64,000 nucleotides of DNA from Streptomyces sp. NRRL F-2580 (lineage in GTDB: Bacteria; Actinomycetota; Actinomycetes; Streptomycetales; Streptomycetaceae): NCBI RefSeq assembly GCF_000720115.1, contig NZ_JOIR01000010.1, positions 248,001 to 312,000 on the forward strand. Reading direction: 5' to 3'. The position numbers and the translations under genes are program-made. A model generated the notes under the pieces. It did not search any database and was not told where the DNA came from. It saw nothing but the letters and a program-made list of their open reading frames with translations. This document shows, piece by piece, positions 9,451 to 18,317 of the stretch (its first letter is position 1; each line of letters begins with the position of its first letter).

Positions 9451-11256
9451 GTGTCGCACGACGACGCATCCGACGCCGCATACGACTACGACGTCATCGT
9501 CATCGGATCGGGCTTCGGCGGCTCGGTCTCGGCCCTGCGCCTGACCGAGAAGGGCTACCGGGTCGGCGTCCTGGAGGCAGGGCGCCGTTTCACCCGCGAG
9601 AGCCTGCCGAAGAACAGCTGGGACCTGCGGAACTACCTGTGGGCCCCGGCCCTCGGGCTGTACGGGATCCAGCGGATCCACCTGCTCGGCAACGTCATGG
9701 TGCTCGCGGGCGCCGGCGTGGGCGGCGGCTCGCTCAACTACGCCAACACCCTGTACGTGCCGCCCACCGCCTTCTTCGAGGACCGGCAGTGGGCGTCCAT
9801 CACCGACTGGCGCGACGAACTGGCCCCGTACTACGACCAGGCCCAGCGGATGCTCGGGGTGCGCCTCAACCCGACCATGACCCCCTCCGACGTCCACCTC
9901 AAGGCCGCCGCCGAGCAGATGGGCGTGGCGGACACCTTCCACATGGCCCCGGTCGGCGTCTTCTTCGGAGACGGGGACGACGCCGAGGGGCACGCGAAGG
10001 CCCGCCCCGGCCAGGAGGTCCCCGACCCGTACTTCGGCGGCGCAGGCCCCTCCCGCAAGGCCTGCACCGAATGCGGCGAGTGCATGACCGGCTGCCGGCA
10101 CGGGGCGAAGAACACCCTCAACGAGAACTACCTGCACCTCGCCGAGCGCGCCGGCGCCGTCATCCACCCCATGACGACCGTCACCGCCCTGGCCGACCAC
10201 CCCGAGGGCGGCTACCGCGTCCGCACGGTCCCCACCGACGGCCGCCGCCGGGGGAAGGCCAAGGTGCTGCGCGCCCGGTACGTGGTCGTCGCGGCGGGCA
10301 CCTACGGCACGCAGACCCTGCTGCACACGATGAAGGACCGCGGAGAGCTCCCGCGCCTCTCCGAGCGGCTCGGGGAGCTGACCCGGACCAACTCCGAGGG
10401 CCTGGTCGGCGCGCAGACCGACGACCGCCGCTACCGCAGACGGCACGGCGACGGCCCCGGCAAGGGGCAGCGGGCCGACTTCACCCGGGGCGTGGCGATC
10501 ACCTCGTCCGTGCACCCCAACGCGGACACCCACATCGAGCCGGTCCGCTACGGCAAGGGCTCCAACGCCATGGGGTTCATGACCATCCTCCAGGTCCCCC
10601 ACAGCAGGCACCGGGTCCGCGCCTGGCTGGCCAGGACCGCGAAGCACCCGGTGCAGCTGGCCCGTTCGCTGTCCAACCGGCGCTGGTCGGAGCGGACCAT
10701 CATCGGCCTCGTCATGCAGTCGCTGGACAACTCGCTGACCACGTACCGCAAGCCCGGCGGGATCGGGAAGGGCCTGCTCACCGCCCGCCAGGGCCACGGC
10801 GCCCCCAACCCGGTGCAGATCGCGGAGGCCACCCGGGCCGCGACCCTGCTGGCCGAGGAGATCAACGGCTTCCCGGGCAGCAACATCGGCGAGTTGATGG
10901 GGACCCCGCTGACCGCGCACTTCCTCGGCGGCTGCCCGATCGGGGCGTCGGCGCAGGAGGGCGTGGTGGACCCCTACCACCGGCTCTACGGGCACCCGGG
11001 CATCTCGGTGGTGGACGGCTCGGCCGTCTCCGCGAACCTCGGGGTCAATCCGTCGCTGACGATCACGGCGCAAGCGGAACGGGCGATGTCGTACTGGCCG
11101 AACAAGGGCGAGCAGGATCCGCGGCCCGGACAAGGGGCGGCGTACGTCCGCCTGGAGGCGGTGGAGCCGGCCCGTCCGGCGGTCCCGAAGGAGGCCTTCG
11201 GCGCGCTGCGCCTGCCGTTCCTGGCGGTTCCCGAGGTTCCGCCGCGCCGGTCATGA
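9451..11256 (+). CDS. GMC-family FAD oxidoreductase (cholesterol-oxidase-like)
   Basis: 601 residues, GTG start 9 bases after the gabD2 stop. The N-terminal FAD-binding motif is VIGSGFGGSVSALRL. Around residues 206-224 there is a four-cysteine signature (ACTECGECMTGCRHGAKNTL) characteristic of the cholesterol-oxidase-like GMC subgroup. The C-terminal flavin-contacting motif is VVDGSAVSANLGVNPSLTI. It has no signal peptide, so it is cytosolic. Co-transcription with gabD2 suggests oxidation of an alcohol or sterol-like substrate, but the true substrate cannot be read from sequence. Confidence 0.85.
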   Translation: MSHDDASDAAYDYDVIVIGSGFGGSVSALRLTEKGYRVGVLEAGRRFTRESLPKNSWDLRNYLWAPALGLYGIQRIHLLGNVMVLAGAGVGGGSLNYANTLYVPPTAFFEDRQWASITDWRDELAPYYDQAQRMLGVRLNPTMTPSDVHLKAAAEQMGVADTFHMAPVGVFFGDGDDAEGHAKARPGQEVPDPYFGGAGPSRKACTECGECMTGCRHGAKNTLNENYLHLAERAGAVIHPMTTVTALADHPEGGYRVRTVPTDGRRRGKAKVLRARYVVVAAGTYGTQTLLHTMKDRGELPRLSERLGELTRTNSEGLVGAQTDDRRYRRRHGDGPGKGQRADFTRGVAITSSVHPNADTHIEPVRYGKGSNAMGFMTILQVPHSRHRVRAWLARTAKHPVQLARSLSNRRWSERTIIGLVMQSLDNSLTTYRKPGGIGKGLLTARQGHGAPNPVQIAEATRAATLLAEEINGFPGSNIGELMGTPLTAHFLGGCPIGASAQEGVVDPYHRLYGHPGISVVDGSAVSANLGVNPSLTITAQAERAMSYWPNKGEQDPRPGQGAAYVRLEAVEPARPAVPKEAFGALRLPFLAVPEVPPRRS

Positions 11257-11259
11257 CGG

Positions 11260-11300
11260 CGGCGGGTACCGCGCTCCCCCTCCGAGCGCGGTACCCGCCG
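11260..11300 (+). terminator. Strong hairpin terminator after the GMC oxidoreductase
   Basis: Perfect 16-bp inverted repeat (left arm 11260-11275, right arm 11285-11300) with a nine-base C-rich loop, just after the stop codon. It should end the gabD2-GMC transcript. Confidence 0.8.
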
Positions 11301-11395
11301 CGGTACATAGGTGACAGATGTTCAGCCTTGATGGTTGTACCGGAATCTGGCGGGCCGGTCTGTGGCGTCGATCACACAGGGAAGTGTGCAACTGC

Positions 11396-11413
11396 GACTG
11401 ATCTTCGTCAGTC
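11396..11413 (+). promoter_or_regulatory. Small hairpin in the leader of the LAxTG protein gene
   Basis: GACTGA / TCAGTC arms close a six-base TCTTCG loop that ends nine bases before the ATG at 11423. It occupies the place where a ribosome binding site would be expected, and none is obvious. A role in translational control is possible but unproven. Confidence 0.35.
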
Positions 11414-11422
11414 AACGGCTGC

Positions 11423-13066
11423 ATGAGAAAGCGCATCTCCTTGCTGGCTGCCTGCGGCCTCGCGGCCGTGGCGCTGGCCACCACTCCCGCACACGCGGCG
11501 GACCCCGAATTCCGGCTGGCCGGCCCGGCCGAGACCGGCCTGCGCCCCCACCCCGGCGCCGGCGGTCAGCCGCAGAAGACCTCGGTCGAGTTCCGGGTCC
11601 TCAACGGCACCGACAAGACCTTCGACCGCCAGAGCACCTTCACGATCGACCTCACCCCGCTCAAGGGCGTCGCCGACGTCACGCTCGCCGAGCACCAGAG
11701 CTCGGACTGCACGCTCACCGCCACGGCCGTCACCTGCAAGCGCTGGGCGCTGTGGACGGGCGACTCCACCGTCGTGGACCTGAAGCTCACCGCGGCCAAG
11801 GACAGCACGGTCGGCGCGACCGCGGACCTCACGCTGACCGGCAAGGCCGAGGGCGCCACCTTCAAGGCCGCCACCACCAAGGTCCGGGTCGGCGGCCCCG
11901 ACCTGGTGCTGGAGCCCGCCGCGCTCAAGGCGGAGCAGAAGCCGGGCGACAAGCAGGACCTGCCGATCATCTTCGCCAACAAGGGCACGGAGCCCGTCCG
12001 GGGCGTGCTGCTCGAAGTGCGCACCACGCACGGCATCGGCCTGGTGGAGCGGTACGACAACTGCTCCTACTCCGAGGACACGGGCGCGGACCGGTCGCGG
12101 AACACGGGCTGGACCACGGCGCAGTGCCTGCTCGAAGGCGAGTACCTGCCGGGCAAGGTCTACGGGGTCGAGGGCGCGCTGACCCTCAAGGCCGCCCCGC
12201 ACGCCTTCGTCGACGCGGTGACCTACGCGGTGTACGCGAACGGCGACCAGCCGAAGGCCGACAAGCTCCGCAAGGCCGCCGGCGGCAAGCAGCTGACCCT
12301 GAAGGAGCGGGCGCCCAAGGCCTCCGCGCAGGTGGTGGACCTCGACCCCTGGAACAACGTCCAGGAGTTCGACTTCGCGACGCGCAACACCGCCGACCTC
12401 GTGGCCACGCCCGTGTCCCTCAAGGGCAAGGCCGGCGAGACGGTGCGGGCCGAGTTCGGCTTCCGCAACAACGGCCCCGCGTGGGTTGCGTACCTGCGTT
12501 CCGGTGAGGACGTCGCCCGTACGGACATCGTGATCCCGGCGGGCGCGAAGGTCACCAAGGTGCCGGAGCGCTGCCAGGGGGTCAACGCCGACGGCACCCA
12601 CCGCGAGCAGACCCTGGGCGCGCCGCGCTACTTCTGCTCCACCGGTCACGTCGTGGGGGAGAAGGAGAACTTCGCCTACCCGTTCGAGCTGAAGATCGAG
12701 ACGGTCGTCGAGGACGCCAAGGGCTCCGTCTCGGTCGGCCAGTGGACGCCGGGCGGCACCCAGCCCCAGCGGTGGGACCCGAACCACGCCAACAACAAGG
12801 CGGCCCTCGTGATCAACGCGAAGGGCGGCGGCACCACGCCGAGCCCGACGCCCACGACCTCGGCGACCCCGAGCGCCTCGGCCACCCCGACCGCGACCCC
12901 GACCGCTTCGGCGACCCCGGGCAGCGGCGCCGGCGCGAAGGCGAACGGCGGCCTGGCCTCCACCGGCACATCGGCCGAGACGATCGCCTTCGGCGGCGCC
13001 GCGCTGGTGGCCGCGGGCGGCGCACTGGTCCTGGCGTTCCGCCGCAAGGCCGCCGGGCGCGCGTAA
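11423..13066 (+). CDS. LAxTG-anchored cell-surface protein
   Basis: 547-residue secreted protein. Residues 1-27 form a signal peptide (KR, hydrophobic core, AHA cleavage site). The mature region has several beta-rich, DUF11/CARDB-like segments (for example DLVLEPAALKAEQKPGDKQ, FANKGTEPV, GFRNNGPAWVAYL). A Thr/Ser/Pro linker (about 470-510) leads to the sorting signal LASTG, a hydrophobic segment and a basic tail (FRRKAAGRA). LAxTG is the motif used by the class E sortases of Streptomyces, so covalent attachment to peptidoglycan is expected. No sortase gene lies nearby. Ligand or function unknown. Confidence 0.85.
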   Translation: MRKRISLLAACGLAAVALATTPAHAADPEFRLAGPAETGLRPHPGAGGQPQKTSVEFRVLNGTDKTFDRQSTFTIDLTPLKGVADVTLAEHQSSDCTLTATAVTCKRWALWTGDSTVVDLKLTAAKDSTVGATADLTLTGKAEGATFKAATTKVRVGGPDLVLEPAALKAEQKPGDKQDLPIIFANKGTEPVRGVLLEVRTTHGIGLVERYDNCSYSEDTGADRSRNTGWTTAQCLLEGEYLPGKVYGVEGALTLKAAPHAFVDAVTYAVYANGDQPKADKLRKAAGGKQLTLKERAPKASAQVVDLDPWNNVQEFDFATRNTADLVATPVSLKGKAGETVRAEFGFRNNGPAWVAYLRSGEDVARTDIVIPAGAKVTKVPERCQGVNADGTHREQTLGAPRYFCSTGHVVGEKENFAYPFELKIETVVEDAKGSVSVGQWTPGGTQPQRWDPNHANNKAALVINAKGGGTTPSPTPTTSATPSASATPTATPTASATPGSGAGAKANGGLASTGTSAETIAFGGAALVAAGGALVLAFRRKAAGRA

Positions 13067-13089
13067 CCGCGTACGCGCGACGGAACAGA

Positions 13090-13122
13090 ACGGCCGGCCC
13101 GGGGCGTCCCCAGGGCCGGCCG
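13090..13122 (+). terminator. Hairpin terminator after the surface protein gene
   Basis: Inverted repeat ACGGCCGGCCC-GGGG / CCCC-GGGCCGGCCGT with a very small loop, 24 bases after the stop. The following 13123-13331 stretch shows no coding signal or recognisable site. Confidence 0.75.
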
Positions 13123-13331
13123 TCCTCAAGGGGTGACCGGGCTGCTGTCCCCTGCCGTCCGGTCACGCGAAGGAGCGAGGTCCCACGACGCACGCTCCAC
13201 GGGGCGTACGTCTCATCGCTCCCGGCGGAGCCACGCGTGGTGATGCGGTTCCACGGCTGGCTGCCGCGGTCATCCTCACCAACGAAGGGTCCTGGGGGCG
13301 GTCACGGGTCCGGAAGGGTGACGAACAGCCG

Positions 13332-13595
13332 TCACACGCGGCCCCGGCACAGCTCCAGCAGGGTCATGGCGAGGGCCGTGCCGGGCTTTCCGAGGGCGTC
13401 GCTCCAATGCGAGAGCACCTCCATCTCGCGGGTCAGGTGCACCCGGCGGCCGCCCGACGCGATCCGGGCGTCCTGGATGACCGTCGAGACGGCCATCCGC
13501 TCCTGGATCAGCCCGATGATCCGGTCGTCGATGGCGTCGATGCGCATCCGGGAGTCGGTGATCAGCTGCTCGGGGGTGGTGGTGATCGTGGTCAT
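13332..13595 (-). CDS. Chorismate mutase (AroQ type)
   Basis: 87-residue all-helical protein that converts chorismate to prephenate, the branch point to phenylalanine and tyrosine. The pattern SRMRIDAIDDRIIGLIQERMAV, followed by the VQxAR-like IQDARIASGGRR and a helix ending in the C-terminal MTLLELCRGRV, matches the AroQ fold. The ATG is preceded by GGAGAGAAG. Upstream on the same strand lie, in order, a promoter, a 22-codon leader ORF with Phe, Phe and Tyr codons, and a 16-bp terminator-like hairpin, so expression is probably controlled by attenuation. It is a single gene, with nothing following on this strand. Confidence 0.85.
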   Translation of the reverse strand: MTTITTTPEQLITDSRMRIDAIDDRIIGLIQERMAVSTVIQDARIASGGRRVHLTREMEVLSHWSDALGKPGTALAMTLLELCRGRV

Positions 13596-13640
13596 GGTCT
13601 TCTCTCCTGTCGGGTGTGGCCCGCAGGTCCGGAGGAACGC

Positions 13641-13676
13641 CAGAGCGCCCCGGTCCTGTCGGACCGGGGCGCTCTG
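13641..13676 (-). terminator. Perfect 16-bp hairpin in the chorismate mutase leader (attenuator candidate)
   Basis: Arms 13641-13656 and 13661-13676 pair perfectly around a four-base loop, between the leader ORF stop and the chorismate mutase start. On the transcript strand an upstream CCGGTCC (13728-13722) repeats the left arm and could pair with the distal arm instead, giving a possible antiterminator. No U-tract follows, as in many Streptomyces terminators. Confidence 0.7.
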
Positions 13677-13700
13677 GGAAGTCAGCGGCTCAAGCGAGCA

Positions 13701-13769
13701 TCACGAGGACCCATGGCGACCGGACCGGCCGGTGCCATAGGTAAAGAGGAAGCTCAGCTGCTTGCGCAT
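13701..13769 (-). CDS. Putative Phe/Tyr attenuator leader peptide
   Basis: 22-codon ORF beginning ATG-CGC-AAG and reading MRKQLSFLFTYGTGRSGRHG, then two Ser codons and TGA. It contains Phe-Leu-Phe-Thr-Tyr in a row, with TTT and TAT codons that are rare in this genome. No Shine-Dalgarno sequence is visible, but the promoter -10 lies seven bases before the ATG, so translation would be leaderless. It sits 25 bases upstream of the 16-bp hairpin that precedes chorismate mutase, whose pathway makes Phe and Tyr. Inferred to sense charged tRNA-Phe/tRNA-Tyr by ribosome stalling. Confidence 0.6.
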   Translation of the reverse strand: MRKQLSFLFTYGTGRSGRHGSS

Positions 13770-13776
13770 GAAGGGG

Positions 13777-13806
13777 ATTATTGCCTTCCGTCCCGCTCCA
13801 GGCCAA
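13777..13806 (-). promoter_or_regulatory. Promoter for the chorismate mutase leader
   Basis: TTGGCC (-35, 13806-13801) and AATAAT (-10, 13782-13777) are separated by 18 bases on the minus strand. The predicted start point coincides with the A of the leader ATG at 13769, implying a leaderless mRNA. It diverges from guaA. Confidence 0.5.
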
Positions 13807-13893
13807 GCCGATTCGGATGGTGAGACGAAGAGGGACTGACGGCCCCCGTTAGAATCGACAAAACAGCCACCTCTTCCGCCGGAAGGCCGCCCC

Positions 13894-15480
13894 GTGCCAG
13901 AAGCACCCTCCGCCGCCCACGACAGCGCCCCGGACACGGTTCTCGTCGTCGACTTCGGCGCCCAGTACGCCCAGCTCATCGCCCGCCGCGTCCGCGAGGC
14001 ACGGGTCTACAGCGAGATCGTGCCGAGCTCGATGCCCGTCGACGAGATGCTGGCCAAGAACCCCAAGGCGATCATCCTCTCCGGCGGACCGTCCTCCGTG
14101 TACGAAGCGGGCGCCCCGCAGCTCGACCGTGCCATCTTCGAGGCCGGGGTCCCCCTCTTCGGCATGTGCTACGGCTTCCAGCTGATGGCGACCACCCTCG
14201 GCGGGCAGGTCGACAACACCGGCGCCCGTGAGTACGGCCGCACCCCGCTGGCCGTCTCGAAGGCCGGCTCCACCCTCTTCGAGGGCACCCCCGAGAACCA
14301 GTCGGTGTGGATGTCCCACGGCGACGCCTGCTCCGCCGCCCCCGAGGGCTTCACCGTCACCGCGTCGACGAACGTCGTCCCGGTCGCCGCCTTCGAGAAC
14401 GACGAGAAGAAGCTGTACGGCGTGCAGTACCACCCCGAGGTGATGCACTCCACGCACGGCCAGCAGATCCTGGAGCACTTCCTCTACCGCGGCGCCGGCC
14501 TCGCCCCCACCTGGACCACCGGCAACATCGTCGAGGAGCAGGTCGCGGCCATCCGCGAGCAGGTCGGCGACAAGCGCGCCATCTGCGGCCTCTCCGGCGG
14601 CGTGGACTCGGCGGTCGCCGCGGCCCTCGTCCAGAAGGCCATCGGCAAGCAGCTGACCTGCGTGTACGTCGACCACGGTCTGATGCGCAAGGGTGAGACC
14701 GAGCAGGTCGAGAAGGACTTCGTCGCCGCCACCGGTGTGCAGCTGAAGGTCGTCGACGCGCAGGAACGCTTCCTGAACGCGCTCGCCGGCGTCTCCGACC
14801 CGGAGACCAAGCGCAAGATCATCGGCCGCGAGTTCATCCGCGTCTTCGAGCAGGCCCAGCTGGAGATCCTCCAGGAGGAGGGCCCCGCGGTCGCCTTCCT
14901 CGTCCAGGGCACCCTGTACCCGGACGTCGTCGAGTCCGGCGGCGGCACCGGCACCGCGAACATCAAGTCCCACCACAATGTCGGCGGGCTCCCCGACGAC
15001 ATCGAGTTCGAGCTCGTCGAGCCGCTGCGCCAGCTGTTCAAGGACGAGGTCCGGATGGTCGGCCAGGAGCTCGGCCTGCCGGACGAGATCGTCCAGCGCC
15101 AGCCCTTCCCGGGCCCCGGCCTCGGCATCCGCATCGTCGGCGAGGTCACCAAGGAGCGCCTGGACCTGCTGCGCGAGGCCGACGCCATCGCCCGCCACGA
15201 GCTCACCGCGGCCGGTCTGGACCGCGAGATCTGGCAGTGCCCGGTCGTGCTGCTCGCGGACGTCCGCAGCGTCGGCGTCCAGGGCGACGGCCGCACCTAC
15301 GGCCACCCGATCGTGCTGCGCCCCGTCTCCTCCGAGGACGCGATGACCGCGGACTGGACGCGCATGCCGTACGAGGTGCTCGCGCGGATCTCCACCCGCA
15401 TCACCAACGAGGTGCCGGAGGTGAACCGGGTGGTCCTCGACTGCACGAGCAAGCCCCCGGGCACCATCGAGTGGGAGTAA
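13894..15480 (+). CDS. guaA: GMP synthase (glutamine-hydrolysing)
   Basis: 528-residue enzyme converting XMP to GMP with glutamine and ATP. The N-terminal class I glutamine amidotransferase domain has the nucleophile in GMCYGFQLM and the His/Glu pair in QYHPEVMHS. The ATP pyrophosphatase domain has the P-loop [13 protein letters not shown], and the C-terminal dimerisation domain has [13 protein letters not shown], ending in KPPGTIEWE. The GTG start gives [11 protein letters not shown]. Monocistronic, with a strong terminator 41 bases after the stop. Full length for the family. Confidence 0.97.
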   Translation: MPEAPSAAHDSAPDTVLVVDFGAQYAQLIARRVREARVYSEIVPSSMPVDEMLAKNPKAIILSGGPSSVYEAGAPQLDRAIFEAGVPLFGMCYGFQLMATTLGGQVDNTGAREYGRTPLAVSKAGSTLFEGTPENQSVWMSHGDACSAAPEGFTVTASTNVVPVAAFENDEKKLYGVQYHPEVMHSTHGQQILEHFLYRGAGLAPTWTTGNIVEEQVAAIREQVGDKRAICGLSGGVDSAVAAALVQKAIGKQLTCVYVDHGLMRKGETEQVEKDFVAATGVQLKVVDAQERFLNALAGVSDPETKRKIIGREFIRVFEQAQLEILQEEGPAVAFLVQGTLYPDVVESGGGTGTANIKSHHNVGGLPDDIEFELVEPLRQLFKDEVRMVGQELGLPDEIVQRQPFPGPGLGIRIVGEVTKERLDLLREADAIARHELTAAGLDREIWQCPVVLLADVRSVGVQGDGRTYGHPIVLRPVSSEDAMTADWTRMPYEVLARISTRITNEVPEVNRVVLDCTSKPPGTIEWE

Positions 15481-15520
15481 TCCCCGAGTAGTCCCCGAGC
15501 AGTACCCGGCACCGCACGAA

Positions 15521-15557
15521 ACGAAGCCGCCGCTCCCCTCCGGAGCGGCGGCTTCGT
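15521..15557 (+). terminator. Hairpin terminator after guaA
   Basis: Perfect 16-bp stem (arms 15521-15536 and 15542-15557) with a five-base loop. Confidence 0.85.
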
Positions 15558-15650
15558 CGTATGTATGGCCAGTTCGCGGGGGCGCCGGTACTTTGCGCCG
15601 CGACCCGAGGACGACCGTGGGCGAACGCAGCGACCGTAAAGGAGGGCCCC

Positions 15651-16424
15651 ATGCCGGACCGGCCCGTACCCGTGCCCGTGGAGCGGCTCGGTTTCGAGAT
15701 GCCGCCCGTGCACGACACCGTCGAGGCGGCGCGCGCCCACCGCAAGGAGCGGCTCGCCGGGGCGCTGCGGCTGCTGGGCCGGCTGGGGTACGAGGACGGG
15801 GTGGCCGGGCAGGTCACCGCGCGGGACCCGGAGTTCGAGGACTGCTACTGGGTGAACCCCTTCGGGCTGCCCTTCGCCGCGCTCACCGCCGGCGACCTGC
15901 TGCTGGTGGACGGGGACGGGCGGGTGGTCCGCGGGGAGCGCCGGGTCAACGAGCTGGCCTTCGCCGTGCACGCGGCGGTCCACCGGGAGCGCCCCGAGGT
16001 GGTGTCCGTGGTCCGCGCGCAGGCCCCGTACGGCCGCGCCCTGGCGGCGCTGGGCGAGCTGCTGGCCCCGATCACCGAGGAGGCCTGTGCCTTCTACGAG
16101 GACCACGCGCTGCTGGACGAGTACGCGGGGACCGAGTCGGCCGGCCGGATCGCGCTCGCGCTGGGCCCGTACAAGGCGCTGATCCTGCGCAACCGCGGGG
16201 TGCTGACGGTGGGGGACTCGGTGGACGCCGCCACGTGGTGGTTCATCGCGGCGGAGCGGGCGGCGCAGGTGCAGCTGATCGCGCGGGGGGCCGGGAAGCC
16301 GGTGCTGATCGACCACCGGGCCGCGGTCGCCACCCGTGGGCGGTTCGGGTCCGATCTGGCCGCGTGGGTGAGCTGTCAGCCGCTGCTCCGCGAGGGGGAC
16401 ACGCCGGTGGCGTCAACATCATGA
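15651..16424 (+). CDS. Class II aldolase/adducin family protein
   Basis: 257 residues. The ATG at 15651 follows an excellent AAAGGAGG site; a longer frame opening at 15561 overlaps the guaA terminator and is not used. The adducin/aldolase II fold is visible: GVAGQVTARDPE, WVNPFGLPFAALTAGDLLLVD, ELAFAVHAAVHRERPEV and ILRNRGVLTVGDSVDAA. In place of the usual metal-ligand pair HxH before the 'VV' strand it has VHAAVHRERPEVVSVV then AQAPYG. The missing His suggests altered metal binding. Family members act on sugar phosphates or dehydrate methylthioribulose phosphate; this one resembles the uncharacterised Streptomyces stand-alone form. Confidence 0.8.
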   Translation: MPDRPVPVPVERLGFEMPPVHDTVEAARAHRKERLAGALRLLGRLGYEDGVAGQVTARDPEFEDCYWVNPFGLPFAALTAGDLLLVDGDGRVVRGERRVNELAFAVHAAVHRERPEVVSVVRAQAPYGRALAALGELLAPITEEACAFYEDHALLDEYAGTESAGRIALALGPYKALILRNRGVLTVGDSVDAATWWFIAAERAAQVQLIARGAGKPVLIDHRAAVATRGRFGSDLAAWVSCQPLLREGDTPVASTS

Positions 16425-16526
16425 ACCGTTAATCACCTGCTCTGACATCGTGCGCAATCCGGAGCACTGCCGCAGTGGTGCACAATTCGCTGGCATTGCA
16501 CCGTAGTTCAGAGAGGCGGCACGTCC

Positions 16527-17783
16527 GTGGCTGTCCAAGAGATGTCCAGAGGTACCCATACCACGGCCTGCACCTGCGAGGAGTGCGCACGTGAGGGCCA
16601 CCGCCGCGCCGTCGTCGCGTTCTTGGAGAAGCGCGACGAGTTCGCCTCCGGGCTGGGCGTGCCCGCCGCCGTGGCCCACTCGCTTGGCGCCTCCCGCCAG
16701 TGGGTCTCCGACGAGCTGACCCTGTCGGCCCGTACCGTCGCCGACCGGGGCCGGGAGGCCGGGAACTCCTGGCTGTACCTGTTCTCGCGGCGGGCCGTCC
16801 TCGCCGTGTGGATCGCCGCCGGGGTGCTGCTGCTGGTCCAGGTCGCCGCCGCGCTCGGCACCGGCTGGTCCCCGGCGCGCACCGCCGGGCTGCTGGCGGC
16901 CGTGGTGCTGGCCGTGCTGCTCACGGTCGCCGCCCGCGCCCAGTCGGTGCGCGGCGGGCTGCTGGCCCCGCTGGTCGGTGAGGACAACCGGCTCTCCACC
17001 TCCAAGGCGGTGCCCGGCGCCTGGGTGGTGCTGACGGCGTTCGCCACGCTGCTGCCCGCGCTGCGGCTGGCCGCCTCGGTGCCCGGCCCCGAGCGGCAGG
17101 CGCTGTACGCGGGCCTCGCACTGGACCGGGCGCTGCCGCTGCTGGCGGTGGTCTCGCTGACCTCGGGGGTGGCGGTGCTCGTACGCCGGGTGGTGTCCGT
17201 ACGGATCATGGGGCAGCGGCTGCAGAAGCTGCCGGCGGACAGGCCGCGCGGAGTGGACCTGCTGACGGACGACGCGGGCCGCGGGAGCTTCCCGGACGCG
17301 CAGTACGTGCTCGTCTCGACGGTGGTGCTGGCGTACGCGGCGGCGTCGCTGGCCCGCTTCCCGGACCGGCTGCCGCAGCTGCCCTGGGCCCTGGCCCTGC
17401 TGGTGGCGCTGTCGGCGGCGGTGTACCTGGCGGCGAAGTACGCGGAGGGCACCCGCCCGCTCGTGCTGTCGGTGGTGCGCAGACGGGAGCCCGGGGACCT
17501 GGACGCGGCCGTCCGCCCCGGGGACGACATCGAGATCCGGGGCGTGGGCTTCGTGCCGCCCGGGGCGCAGACGCCGGAGATGCTGGCCCGGCTGGTGGTG
17601 CGGATCGGGGCGGTGCACGTGCACGTGCCGCTGGTCCCGGTGCCGGGCGGGTTCACGAACCCCTCCGACACCGTGCTGACGGTGCCGGTCCCGGCGGAAG
17701 TGGAACCGGGCCGCATCGAGATCCAGGTGGTCACGGCCGCCGGAGTGGAATCCAACCGCTGCACCATCGACGTTGCCGAGTGA
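16527..17783 (+). CDS. Multi-pass membrane protein of unknown function
   Basis: 418 residues, GTG start (an ATG five codons later is the alternative). The N-terminus carries a small Cys-rich motif CTCEECAREGH. Hydrophobic spans occur near residues 90-150, 165-190, 200-225 and 265-305. The C-terminal ~100 residues form a soluble beta-rich domain (DDIEIRGVGFVPPGA, VHVHVPLVPVPGGF). The upstream region has a 13-bp palindrome CACTGC-C-GCAGTG at 16465-16477. It is followed 18 bases later by a DoxX-family gene, probably co-transcribed. I do not recognise the family. Confidence 0.7.
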   Translation: MAVQEMSRGTHTTACTCEECAREGHRRAVVAFLEKRDEFASGLGVPAAVAHSLGASRQWVSDELTLSARTVADRGREAGNSWLYLFSRRAVLAVWIAAGVLLLVQVAAALGTGWSPARTAGLLAAVVLAVLLTVAARAQSVRGGLLAPLVGEDNRLSTSKAVPGAWVVLTAFATLLPALRLAASVPGPERQALYAGLALDRALPLLAVVSLTSGVAVLVRRVVSVRIMGQRLQKLPADRPRGVDLLTDDAGRGSFPDAQYVLVSTVVLAYAAASLARFPDRLPQLPWALALLVALSAAVYLAAKYAEGTRPLVLSVVRRREPGDLDAAVRPGDDIEIRGVGFVPPGAQTPEMLARLVVRIGAVHVHVPLVPVPGGFTNPSDTVLTVPVPAEVEPGRIEIQVVTAAGVESNRCTIDVAE

Positions 17784-17801
17784 TCGGGGTACACATGTCC
17801 C

Positions 17802-18317
17802 GTGACTCGAACCGATGTTCTTGAAGCCGAAGCCCCTCGTGACGCGGTGGGCCTGCGCGAGCTGGCGTCCCGGCACGCGCTGCTGCCCCTGCGGATCTTC
17901 CTGGGCGTGACCTTCGTATACGCGGGGCTGGACAAACTGACCGACTCCGCGTTCCTCTCCGCCAGCGGTGACGGATCCATCGGCGACCTGATGCGCGGGG
18001 TGCGCGACACCTCCGCGGTCCCCGCCCTGGTGGACCTGTCGCTGAACTCCCCCGTCGGCTTCGCCGTGGCCCTGGCCATCGGGGAGATCCTGGTGGGCCT
18101 CGGAACCCTGGTCGGACTGCTGACCCGTGTCGCGGCCCTCGGCGGGGCGCTGATCGCGCTCAGCCTGTGGCTCACGGTGTCGTGGGCGGTGACCCCGTAC
18201 TACTACGGCAACGACCTCATCTACCTGATGGCCTGGATCCCGCTGATCCTCGCCGGAGCCCCCTACCTGTCGCTGGACTCCGTGATCCGGTCGCGCCTGT
18301 CCCGGCGTACGGCGTAG
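17802..18317 (+). CDS. DoxX-family membrane protein
   Basis: 171-residue protein with four predicted spans. The first contains the DoxX hallmark LPLRIFLGVTFVYAGLDKL, followed by SPVGFAVALAIGEILVGLGTLVGLLTRVAALGG and PYYYGNDLIYLMAWIPLILAG. DoxX proteins are linked to thiol and oxidative-stress membrane complexes in actinobacteria. The GTG start is 18 bases after the preceding membrane protein gene. Its last 55 bases overlap the 3' end of the convergent small membrane protein gene. Confidence 0.8.
   Translation: MTRTDVLEAEAPRDAVGLRELASRHALLPLRIFLGVTFVYAGLDKLTDSAFLSASGDGSIGDLMRGVRDTSAVPALVDLSLNSPVGFAVALAIGEILVGLGTLVGLLTRVAALGGALIALSLWLTVSWAVTPYYYGNDLIYLMAWIPLILAGAPYLSLDSVIRSRLSRRTA

Noticed and set aside
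5962..11133. Minus-strand open frame of 1723 codons
   Set aside because: Spans three well-supported plus-strand genes; composition and lack of motifs mark it as a shadow frame.
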